Shown: positions 22,812-33,063 of the stretch, piece by piece | Numbering within the stretch: position 1 is the first letter of the stretch | Layout: the number at the start of each line of letters is the position of its first letter | Assembly: GCA_965112735.1 (NCBI GenBank) | Contig: OZ218953.1 | Location: 3,534,001 to 3,598,000, forward strand | Source of the DNA: Phaeosaccion multiseriatum | Taxonomy: Eukaryota; Ochrophyta, other classes | Direction of reading: 5' to 3' | Length of the DNA: 64,000 bases | Notes under the pieces: model-generated | Told to the model about the DNA's origin: nothing | The model's input: only the letters and a program-made list of their open reading frames with translations | Databases searched by the model: none | Position numbers and translations under genes: made by a program

Positions 22812-25800
22812 ATGATCGTTCCCATCGAAGCGGCCACGCCCCCCAAATCTCGCTTCAAGAAGGTCACAGACAAGAAGAGCGGCAAGCCCTACTGGTTTGA
22901 CAGGGACACGAAGGAAACCTTCTGGTAAGAGCGAAGAAGGGGAAAGTTCATGAAGAAGTGACGCAATCAGGAGATCACTACAAAACGCATTTTGTCCTTC
23001 GCTCCGACTACTCCGTTCTTCTTGCGTCACGAGGCACAGCCTCTGACCATAGCCCCTCTCCTTCGCCGTCCGAGAAGCCTTGTCCCGCTTGACGCCCCTT
23101 TCCCTCCCTCCCATCCTGCCCTGTCCACCCTTCTCTACATGCAATGCTGCGATGCCTCTCTTGGGCGCTCCAGGACGGATCCCGAGGCCCCTCAGAAACG
23201 GCAGCAGCAGCCGCCGCAGCGGCAGCAGCAGCCACCTGCCGTCGATCCTAGACTTCGGAGAAAACGTGAGTTTGTAAGGGAGTGAGTGACTACTCTGGGT
23301 GACTGGGATAGGGCCGCCCTCCAGTAGCAGCAGCTAAGGGTGGCACTGAACCCCCCACCTCTTGACTGCTCCCTCCTCCTGAAACCCCAGTGTACGGACT
23401 CCCTCCCTCTCGATGCGAGGCCCTGGGCGCCCCAGAATGTGCCTCTGTGTGGTGGCCTCGTCCTGAGGTCGAGGATGGACGTGAGGATCAAGGCCAGGGC
23501 CAGGGCCAAAGCCAGAGCCAGGATGGTCCGCGCAAGGCAAAGCTTCTTGGCTACAAGGTGAAGAGGTACCGCTTCGACCAGGAGGGAGAGGGCGTGATGA
23601 AGGGCGAGTGGCGGCTCAAGGGGGAACTGTCCGTGGACGGCGCCGGCTCGCTCAGGACCAAGGTGACGGGCCTGACGAACGGCCTATGCTACCGCTTCAG
23701 CGTGGTGAGCGTGTCCGAAGACGGGCTCAGCGGAGAGAGCCCCTTCTCCAACCCCGTGCGCCCTGCGGAGCTATTGCCAGACGGGTAAGTGCTTGAGGGC
23801 GTCCGTGAGGGTGTGCATACCGACGACTACGTGTTCCCGCTGCTGAGAGGTGGGGGGCCGCCTCTTTCCTTCCTTTCTTGCTGGTCCCGGGCATCAATCA
23901 GGCCTGTCACCATAGCTGCGGTGCCGAGGAGCCAGAGTACGCTGAGCACTTTCCCTCAAAAAGCGAGCCTTGTCTGTGGTAGTGGGTTGGGTCCCACGAA
24001 TGAAGCGAGCACTCATTCACTCCACGTCTGCTGCCTTTGTTCACTTTTGGCAGGTGGCAGGAAGTGATTGATTCGTCGACGCACAAGCTCTTCTACAGGA
24101 ACGTCAAGACGCAGCAGGTAGGTACATTCCGTCACGGCTCTGATGTTTCGCTTATGCTCACCCCCTCGAGTCCCTCCGTCTCCCTCCCTCAATGTTGTTG
24201 TTGTGTGTGCGTGTGTGCATGCACAACTCAAGGTTAGCGCCACCCGTCCCCAAGAAAACGCCCTCTTTCTTCCCTCAGAGCTCTTCCTCACCTTCCGTCC
24301 TGAGGAGACGGACACCATTACCTCCACTTTCAAAGAGGTGAGAATGGGGAAATGAGCAATGGGCGACGCTTGTACTACCAACACGCGCACAAGCTGTGAC
24401 GACACCACGGGAGGACGTCGTGAAGAAATGTCTCCCTCACAACATCGCATAACTCTGTCTCCCTCTCACGCTCCTACCCTACTCTGTCCCTAACCCATCT
24501 GCCTGTCCCACTCTCCCTATTCCTGCGCCGTAATCTCTCATATCGCCGCCACCACTCACCCCTCGAACCCACCCCCCCTCCCCCCCCTTCAGCGGAACCA
24601 CATCAACGGTGGAGGCGGCTTGACTCTGGTGGACTTCATGGAGATTCTTCCCTCTCTTGGGGAGCGGATGAGTCGCAATGGCTGCATAGAGCTCCTGGAG
24701 GCACAGGGGGTCAAGTTCAGCCGAGACAAGAAGAAAGTCTCACCAAAGGAGGCAGAACGGCCGCAGGTGAGGAGGAGGGAGGGTGGGAAGCAGGGAAGCA
24801 AGGAAGCAGGGAAGCAGGATGGATGGATGGATGGATGGATGGATGGAGGGAAAATGGCGGGCAAGAGTAGACGGCTTCCTCCTTCTCCCTCGATTTGCCT
24901 CAACTCTTTCCTTCCCTGCCGTCTCCCCCCCTCCCCCCCCCGCCCATCCATTTACATCCCTTCATCCTCTCCAGCTGAGCCTGATACACTTCGCCGGCGC
25001 TCTGTCCGACATCAAGGCCAAGCGCGCACGGAGGTCTATGCCTGTGCGGGCCTTGGCATGTTGGTGAGTAGGCACGTACGCACAGAAAGCTGTTACAGAA
25101 TATGCTCTCCCTTGTCCTGTTGTAGGTGTGCGTGCGAATGAATGCCTTATCCTGTGTGCGCGTGTGTGTGCGTGCGTGTGTGCCTGTGTGTGTGTGTGTG
25201 TGCAGCTTCGCTCACTGCACGACACACGTGTCTACACGGGGCCTGGTCGCGTCGGAGGCTGTGAAGATGGGAGACTGGACCAAGCAAAAACATCCCGTGA
25301 GTGTCAGTTCCAATTCAGTGGCTCCTCCTTTGTCTTCAGAGTTGCGGATTTGACTCCTTTTGGGACCATGTTGGCACAGAAGCAAGCGAGGATCCGACAT
25401 AGGTTCGGGTCGATATTGTCATGGTCTGAAACTGAAACGGAACCCCTTCGCCGAACCTCCGCTGCTCTGCGCGCATGCGCTGCCCTGTCCGCCTCTCCGT
25501 CCTCTCACCCCTCACCCCTCATGGCCTCTCCACGCCCCTCTCTACCTCTCCCTCCCTCCCCTCCCCCTGCGCAGGTCATCAAGAAGATGTTCTTCATCAA
25601 CTCCGTCACAGGGGAGACGAGCTGGAAGGTGCCCAATGGTGCGTGCGTGTGTGAGTGCGTGCGTATGTGCGTGCGTGTCTCTGACGATGGCAGTCGATGC
25701 CCCTGTCCCTAGTATTGTCTCAAGCCGTGTTGGGTCGCTGGCTGTTCTCTCCGTGTATTTGGTTTGGCTTATCACCACCTGCCGTGGCTGGGTACCGACG

Positions 25801-25888
25801 CTCTCTGCAGATGTAAAGTTCTTCATCAACGACCGCTTGAGGGCGGAGCTGCTCAAGGCCTTCAGCGAGGACGATATTGAGAACTTCA

Positions 25889-25975
<87 letters not shown>

Positions 25976-27654
25976 CATGTATGTGTGTGTGTGGGTGTGC
26001 GTGCGTGTGCGTGCGTGTGTGTGTGTGTGTGTGTATGTGTGCGTATCGCCACACCGAGGGAGGGCCTTCACATGAGAGCGCGTCCTGCCCTGTCCTGCCC
26101 AATCCTGTTCTGGCCCTCGCCCTCACCCTCACGCTTACCCTCATACTCACCCTCACCCTCACCCTCACCGTACCCTTGCCTCCTGTCTCTATGACGCCCT
26201 GCTCACGATCTGCCCACAGACGCAATTCGACAAGATGGACCTGGACGGGAACGGCTCTGTGGATGTGGAGGAGCTCGGCATCCTGTGCAGGGCCTTTGGA
26301 GAGGTGACCACCAAAGCCAGGCTAAGGGCCATGATGCGAGAGGTGGACCAGGACGGCAGGTGGGGCAGCGCAGGAAAGGAAGGGGATGGATGGATGGATT
26401 GAGGGAGGGAGGGAGGGAGGGAGGGAGGGAGGGAGGGAGGGAGGGAGGGAGGGAGGGAGGGAGGGAGGGAGGGAGGGAGGGAGGGAGGGAGGGAGGGAGG
26501 GAGGGAGGGAGGGAGGGAGGGAGAGTCGCCCCTCTTGGTCGGTCCCTGTTGCATGTACGGTCGCTCGAGCCCTCTGGGCCCCTCAATCTTGTCCGCTCCA
26601 TGTGCGTGCGTTTGCGTGTGCGTGTGTGCGTGTGCGTGTGTGTGCGCGTGCCCTCTCAGCGGAGCGGTCGACTTCGACGAGTTCTTGTCGCTCATGCTTG
26701 CCGTGAGCAAGGGAAAGGTACGTACGCAAGGCCCATCACTTCCATCACTTCCATCACTTCCATCACTTCCATCACTTCCATCACTTCCATCACTTCCATC
26801 ACTTCATCGCTTCATCCCTTCATCGCTTCACGCTTCCTTCGCTTCATCGCCGAGCAGCGTGGCACCATTCCCACCTAGCTCGTCAGTCTCTGTCATCTTT
26901 TTCTCCAACGCCCATGCCCTGCCATTCTATCCACCACGCGAACATCACCAACCTACCAACCAACCAACCAACCAACCAACCAACGAACGAACGAACCACC
27001 TAACCCCTCTCTACAGGCGTCTCTGGGGTGGGGGCGGGTCAAAGCACAGGTGGAGGAGTTGCCCCTCTCGCAGCGAGACGAGGCGGGGGGAGGCGAGCAG
27101 CAGGGTGGGGGTCACTCGTTCTCGGGGCGCATGGGCGATTTGCGACACCAGCTGCAGCTCGAGAAGGACCGTGCAGAGAGGGGCAGCGGCGGATTGGGGG
27201 GGGGGGATAGGCCTAGGCGCAAGAAGCTGCCCCACGGGAAGGCCTGCGTCTGCGGGTGCAGGTGCGTCGGGGGGGCTTACGTGAGCGTACGTGAGCACGG
27301 CGTGAGACTGGCTCGGGGCGCAAGGGTTTCAGCTTCGGGGTGTTGTATTCGACCATGGGCAGACTCTCATTGGCGTTGGCTGCTTCTCTACACCCGGAGG
27401 GATTGTATTGTTTCTCCCTCACTCCGACACATAGCTAGCTGGAAACCTTCCCTCTCTCCTCTCCTGTCCTCGTCTCATCTCCCTCCCTCTCTGCGTGCGT
27501 GCATGCGTCTATGTTGTGTATGTGTGTGTGTGTGTTCGTCTGTGCGTTTAGGGCGGATGTGGAAGCCGTGAAGAAGATGGAGGCGAAGAAACGAGAAGCG
27601 GCGAGTCACAACGTCAAAGACTCTCTCTTGAAGACGAGGCGCGGCGGGGGCTGA
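22812..27654 (+). CDS. Multidomain WW / fibronectin-III-like / EF-hand protein
   Basis: Fourteen exons: 22812-22924, 23174-23265, 23391-23784, 24054-24117, ~24281-24337, 24593-24766, 24975-25063, 25206-25296, 25575-25638, 25811-25890, 26220-26359, 26660-26717, 27017-27261, 27552-27654; 587 residues with consistent phase. Order of domains: a WW domain (GKPYWFDRDTKETFWTDP); a Gln-rich linker; a fibronectin-III-like domain (LLGYKVKRYRF ... GLCYRFSVVSVSEDG); a second WW-like segment (WQEVIDSSTHKLFYRNVKTQQ, split by an intron); helical segments with LTLVDFMEILPSLGERM; a third WW (WTKQKHP ... FFINSVTGETSWKVP); then two calmodulin-type EF-hands (DLDGNGSVDVEEL and DQDGSGAVDFDEF) whose Ca-ligand positions are intact; and a basic tail. 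The exon 4/5 junction is uncertain by a few bases. A Ca-regulated adaptor binding Pro-rich partners is inferred. No close named homologue was recognised. Confidence 0.8.
25891..25974. repeat. (GT)n starting at the splice donor
   Basis: About 42 GT units beginning at the first base of the intron after exon 10 of the WW/EF-hand gene, so many alternative GT donors exist in series. Confidence 0.95.
26402..26522. repeat. (GGGA)n tract, about 30 units
   Basis: Perfect GAGG array in intron 26360-26659 between the two EF-hand exons. Confidence 0.95.
26729..26812. repeat. CATCACTTC 10-bp minisatellite
   Basis: About eight copies of CCATCACTTC in intron 26718-27016, followed by an ACCA run (about 26950-26985). 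Confidence 0.9.
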
Positions 27655-28737
27655 CGGCTTAGAGCTGAGGCCCTGACCCCTACTGCTCTCTTTGAGTATT
27701 CCACAAACGCCCCCCTCCAGCCACCACGCACACACGCACACACCACATCGCGATGGGCGCGCAGACTTCTCGGCAAGACCCTGGGCCCCGCCGCCCTGCC
27801 GCCGCTGCTCGCCCTCTTGGATCGGCCCCCTTGCTTCGGCCCCCTTGCTTCGGCCCCCTCGGGTCGGTCCAGTTGACCTCGGCTGACGTCACGCTGTATG
27901 TGTTGCTGGGCTCCCCGTCTTCCCCTCCCCAGAGCGCTTCGTCTCGATTTCTACGGGTGGTAGCAGCATTGAGGTCGCAAGGGCTGGGTGAGGAGAACAG
28001 CGGTGAGCAGCAGCCTGCAGCAATACGTGTACGTGGAACTTCTGTGGCCTCTGTGGACGCATTTATGCTCAAGGCTCCCTTTCCATTATACACAGTAGCA
28101 GCACCGTCTGGGTGGGTCGAGGAGTGCATAGTGCATCGAGAGACGAGAGAAAGCCTCGGCGTGGGCGCTGCTGCAACTCACACCACCTCCTCCCTGGTGC
28201 CCCAATGTGCTGTTGGGGAGAGAGAGAAAGTTAATGCAACGCCCACCTTTGGTCTGCAGTGAAAAGGCAGATGAGAGAGAGGGAGAGAGAGAGAGAGAGA
28301 GGAGACAAATAATTGATTTGTTTATGATGTATCCTCACCCCCTATGACACACGCACTGCACTGAGGTCTATTGCTCCACTCCGCTACTTCACTGCCGCAC
28401 GGCTCCGAAGCCAAGCCTCCGCCCCTTCCATGGTACTGTGGTAGGGTACGGGCCTCGGCTCGGAGTCCACGCTGCTCCACATATATACTGACACACCATG
28501 CAGACTCGCCCTCCTGACCTGCCCTCGACGCCATGCAGACTCGCCCTTCTGACTGCTCTCGGGGCCGAGAAACACGACGGCCTGGTCTGTCTGCTCTCCC
28601 TTCGTCGTCTCCGACTGGGCGCGTTGTAGCTCATGCTCCTCCCCCCCACCCACCCCCCGTCCCCTCCCCTCCCCTCCCCCCCCACACACCTTTTCTTTTC
28701 TCTTTGAGGACCTCCGTCGTGTCGAAATTGCCGATGC

Positions 28738-28773
<36 letters not shown>

Positions 28774-29110
28774 AGAGGTTCAGTTTCAGTTTCGTCTCTA
28801 TTCGCAGGGGGGCTCTCGACCCCTTCGCTGTTGCCGCGACTCCTTCGCTCCAGAGCCCCCAACCTTTCCCCTCCTCCCCTTCGCCCCCCCCCCCCCTGCT
28901 TCCAACTCTGTAGGTCCCACCGTTGCTTTGCCATCACTGCCAATTGCCAGTGTGTGCTCCCCTGGTCTCTTTTCGGCCCCAGCCTTGCCAAAGCAAAGCC
29001 CCCCCCCTTGCCTCCTGCTGCCCCCGCCCTGCTCGAACAAAACACACCCAAAACAAAATCACAAAATCACCAAATCACCAAGAACTCCCCTCCTCAGCTC
29101 ACGCTGTGCT
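27655..29110. other. Intergenic region between convergent genes
   Basis: About 1.45 kb with low-complexity C-rich and CT stretches, short local duplications (near 27827-27858 and 28497-28551), and a CAGTTTCAGTTTC motif at 28780. Frames present are short and repetitive; none is supported. Confidence 0.6.
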
Positions 29111-29948
29111 TCAGCTGACGCTGTGCTGCTGCCTGGACAGATAGGCCTCCCTCTCCTGCAAGCTTCGCCCCGCCAACCATTCCTCCGTGGCCCTCTTGGC
29201 CCGGTCGCTGGAGCTGCGGATGCTCTGCTCAGCGTGCGATACGAGAGCCTCGTCCATATGACGATACAACCCCTCCAACACCGCCGCAAAGGCCGCTTCC
29301 TCATCCTCCTCATCCTTGTGGTACTCTTCCTTCTCCTTCGCGTCCTCCTCCCCCACCCCCCCCTTTTCCTCTTCTTCCTCCCCTCCCTCCTCCACCCCCT
29401 CGCTCCCCTTGTGCGCGTGCGTCTGCGACCCGTCGCTCCCCTTCAGCTTCTTCTTGGCCCCGCCCAGCTCCTTGCCAAGTGGCGCATTCTCCTTGCCCAG
29501 GACCATTCCTTGTCCCCCCCTTCCGCCCCCCCGCCCAGCTACCTTGGCCCAGCACCTGGTTTGCTGCGGTATCTGCCTTGCCTCCTCCTTCAGTTGAGAC
29601 CTGAGTGCCTTGGGCTTCTTCGTCGTCCGAGGAGAAGCAGAAGCACAAGCAGCAGTAGCAGTAGCAGTAGCAGCAGCTGGGGCAATAATGCCTGCGATGT
29701 CTACGATATCTGTGAGGTCTTCGGGAAGGCCGCCCGCCGTTTGTGCAGTGAGCATCCCTTCCCTCTGCAGCCGCCTTGCCTCCTGAAGGACTTCCTTCCT
29801 GTTGTCCTGCTCCTCCTCCCCCCCGCCATCCCCTCCCCTTCCGTTAGGCCCAGCTGGAGCTGCCAAATCGCCCACAATGAAGCAGCGATACCGTTCCGCC
29901 CGCGAAGCAGCAAACCACGCCATCTGGTGCTGCATCTGCAAAGCGAAG

Positions 29949-29979
<31 letters not shown>

Positions 29980-29984
29980 ACATG

Positions 29985-30015
<31 letters not shown>

Positions 30016-31116
30016 CGCCGCGAAAGCCCCTGCCCTGCTGCCCTTGCTGCTGCTGCTGACCGCGGGCAGGGTGGCCTTGGTGAATGGGCTGATTGGGCTG
30101 GTGGTGCCGACCGGCCTGGCGGCTGAGGGGGCGTGGGGGGGGTGAGCGACTGAGTGTGTGGAAGCGAGTCGGAGAGTGGCTGAGGGACTGGTGCTGCTGA
30201 CGCCTCGGCCGCCCTGGGCGCTGAAATGCCGCTGGTGGAGGAGGCGGAGGAGGAGGGGGCGGCGGCGGAGGACCTGGAGGGGAGCCAAAGGCGAGGATGG
30301 GCTGCTGTATCCCCATCTGCTGGGGAGGCAGCTGCGGGGTCGGAGGGCCGCCCTGCTGCGCACCTTTCCGGCAGAAAGGCATAGCCGACGAGGGGACTTC
30401 TGCCCCTCCTCTCCCCCTCACTGGCGAAGGGCCCGGCTGCTGCTGCTGCTGCTGCTGCATCTGTTGCATAGTCAAGTACTGCTGCTGTTGTTGCTGCTGC
30501 TGTTGTTGCTGCTGCTGAGACGGAAAGGGGGCGAATGCCAAGGGGCCACTACCCCCCCTCCCGTCAATGCTGCTGCTGCTGCTGCTGCCGTTGCTGCTAC
30601 CGTTGCTGCTGCCGTTGCTGCTGCCGTTGTCATTATCGCTGCCACTGGTGCAAATGCTCGTGCTTCGCGTGCGACACTTGACGTCCGCAGCGCCCCCCCC
30701 CTGAAGGCCGCACGAGGGGCCTGTGGAGGTGCTTGTACAGCAGCAGGCGCCTGTGCAGCAGCAGGGCAACATGTGCATGACCTTCTCGAAGGCAGAGGGG
30801 CCCTCTCCTCCCCCCACCCCTCCTGTTTGCCCTGCCTGCCCTGCTTGCGGAAGAAAGTGCCCCCCCTGGCCAGAGCCAGTGGGCGCGTGAAGGTTCCCCC
30901 TGGGACTCACCAAGTCATTAAGGCCGCCCGGAGGAAGGCCCCTGCCCTCGTGCTGCTGCTGGATGGGAAAGTGGTTGTGTGGCTGGTTCTGCTGGTGCTG
31001 CTGCTGCGGCTGGTACTGGTGCTGCTGGTGCTGCTGCTGCTGGTGCCGCTGCAGCTCAAAGGGCCGTTGAAAGTGAACATGCTGTTGCTGGTACTGTTGG
31101 TGGTGGTGCTGGTGCA

Positions 31117-31154
<38 letters not shown>

Positions 31155-32425
31155 CTTGGCGACGGACACACAACCTGCGCCCACGCCCCCCGACGGGCTT
31201 CCTCCTGCCCCTGCTCATGGCACAAAAAGCCAGCCGAAGGGGACGGGGGAGAGGACGGGGGACCGGGCTGACCAGAGGGCCCCATCCGCTGGGCAGGGGC
31301 ATCCCGGAGGGACGCAGACGCGGGTCCAGACAGGCAAGGGGCGGAGGCGAAAGAATGCGCCAGTGAAGGCGGCGCTCCTCCTTCCCGACAAGGGCACTCC
31401 GAAACGTCCCTCTGCTGCGTGTGCTGCTGCAAAGGCATGGGCGGCTCCATCGGCCGACATTGCGGCTGCAGGTAGGGCGCCATCTGTTGCGGCGGGTGTA
31501 GCACCAAGCCGGTTGGCAGGGGTCGTAGCTGCAGCCCCGCCAGCCCCGCCGCGAGCTCCGCCTCCGTCGCACCCCCCTGCCCCCCCCCCCCCGTCGCGAG
31601 CTCTCCCGCCCACTCCCTGCCTCTCCTCCTCCCCCGACTCATCCCTTGCTCGTACTCTTCCTGCTCCTCCCGGCCCTCTTCCCCCCCCTCTCTCCTATTA
31701 GGTGTTGCACTTGCGGCGAACCTCCCAGCAGGAGAAGTCGCGGTGGAGGGGGGCGTGACACTGGAAGTCATCATAGGGGAGGCCATTGTCGACCCCGCCA
31801 TCCCAGGGCACTGGATCGATATTCTGGAAGGCAGGCAGGAGGGAGACTGGCGGGGGAAAGGTTTGTCATCGTCTCCCCTGCCGTTGCTGCTGCGACTACT
31901 ACTACTATTACTAGACCGACTCTGCTTCGTCATTTGTTTCTTCGGCCCCTCCGCGGGCTCCAGGCTCTGTCCTCTGCCGCTGTCCTTCCGCGGCCGCCGT
32001 GGACTCTTCCGCCTCTTCCCCCGGCCCCCTTCCCCCCCCCCTCCCGCCTCACCATCCACATCCACTCTTCTACCGCAAGGCTCCCTAGCTGAGTCGGGAA
32101 CCCTGGGAGACTTCGATCCCGAGCCCCTCCCCCGATCTGTGAAGGCCTCCGCTTCCCGGCTACTGGTACTGCTGCTGCTGCTGCTGCTGCTGCGGCTTGG
32201 TTTGGGCGAATTACCAAGTTGAAGGCCTTCGCTTTCTCGCCCCCGTCCCTCCTTTCGAACGCTCTCTGCTCCGACACTCGAAGCAACCAAGTTTCCTGCG
32301 CCGCGGCTGCGGCTCCTGCTGCGGTCATTCCGACCTCCGCCAGCGGAAATGGCAGCGCTCACCGCTGATGTTGCCTCTCCGAGAACTGTGGCGCCCCTCC
32401 CTCTCGGCATACAGCCCTTACCCAT
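29111..32425 (-). CDS. Long Gln-rich low-complexity protein, function unknown
   Basis: One uninterrupted reading frame of 1,104 codons starts at an ATG (32425-32423) and ends at 29111. The N-terminal quarter is Ser/Arg/Lys-rich with RSRSR-type clusters. The centre has many Gln runs encoded mostly by CAG, mixed with His, Pro (a 12-residue-plus Pro run) and Gly, and a short Cys cluster (MLPCCCTGACCC). The C-terminus is charged and predicted helical (LYRHMDEALVSHAEQ ... EEWLAGRSLQEREAYL), the only part resembling a folded segment. I recognise no family; disordered Gln-rich proteins of this kind are often transcriptional or RNA-granule factors, which is only a guess. Opposite-strand frames here are poly-Leu/Ala/Cys shadows of the same CAG repeats. 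Support comes from length, the ATG start and the non-repetitive C-terminus, not from homology. Confidence 0.55.
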
Positions 32426-33063
32426 GGCCTTCGCGCCTACACCCCAGACTCCGCGTGGAGAAGGAGGGAGCTCTGCGCTCCTCTTGTGTGCCCTGTCAAA
32501 ATCCTCCCCCCCACCCCGCTCATCGATCCCCCCTCATCTGAGGAACGTTGTGACGAAGGGTGTTTTTTCGGGCCCAACAAGAAGGGGCCAGTTATAATGG
32601 CCGGTTTGTGTGTGGCTGTGCGGTGTCCTGGACGCTCCTCTGCGGTCTGCGCCTCTGACGGCCAAGGGAGGGAAGAGAGGGCACACAATTTCCGTCGCTA
32701 TAAATCACAAACGGGAAGGGTAAGTGAGGTTGTTCAGTTTGAGTTCCAGGTTGCTGCCGGGTTGCAAAAAAAAAATACGTTTCCGCATACGTAATAAGGA
32801 CGTCAGCAAAAATATCAATCAAAGGAGGAGGAGGAGGAGGAGGAGGAGGAGGAGGAGGAGGAGGAGGAGGAGGAAGAGGAGGAGAGGAGAGGGGTAGAGA
32901 AGGAGGGGTTCCAGCGAGAGATATCAAAATTTTGATTGTTATGACTGACTGACTGACTGGTGTAAATTATCTCAATATCGTATCGTTCATGACATAGGAT
33001 CTCTCCCCTACATGTGTCTCTGATCGCTGAGAAAAGCCTACCCTACGCAGTTTGGGGAACTGC
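32426..33063. other. Upstream region of the Gln-rich gene and 3' flank of GH16
   Basis: About 640 bp between two minus-strand genes, with the GGA tract and a CCATTATAAC (minus strand) TATA-like motif at about 32592-32601. Nothing coding was recognised. Confidence 0.55.
32822..32887. repeat. (GGA)n tract
   Basis: GGA array between the Gln-rich gene and the GH16 gene. Confidence 0.9.

Noticed and set aside
27753-29051. Frames of 120-220 codons on both strands between the WW/EF-hand and Gln-rich genes
   Set aside because: Arg/Gly/Pro-rich with local sequence duplications; no domain or phase-consistent exon neighbours.
28928-31366. Two plus-strand frames of about 400 codons opposite the Gln-rich gene
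   Set aside because: They are Leu/Ala/Cys-rich antisense shadows of CAG repeats; the minus-strand frame is longer, starts with ATG and has a non-repetitive C-terminus.
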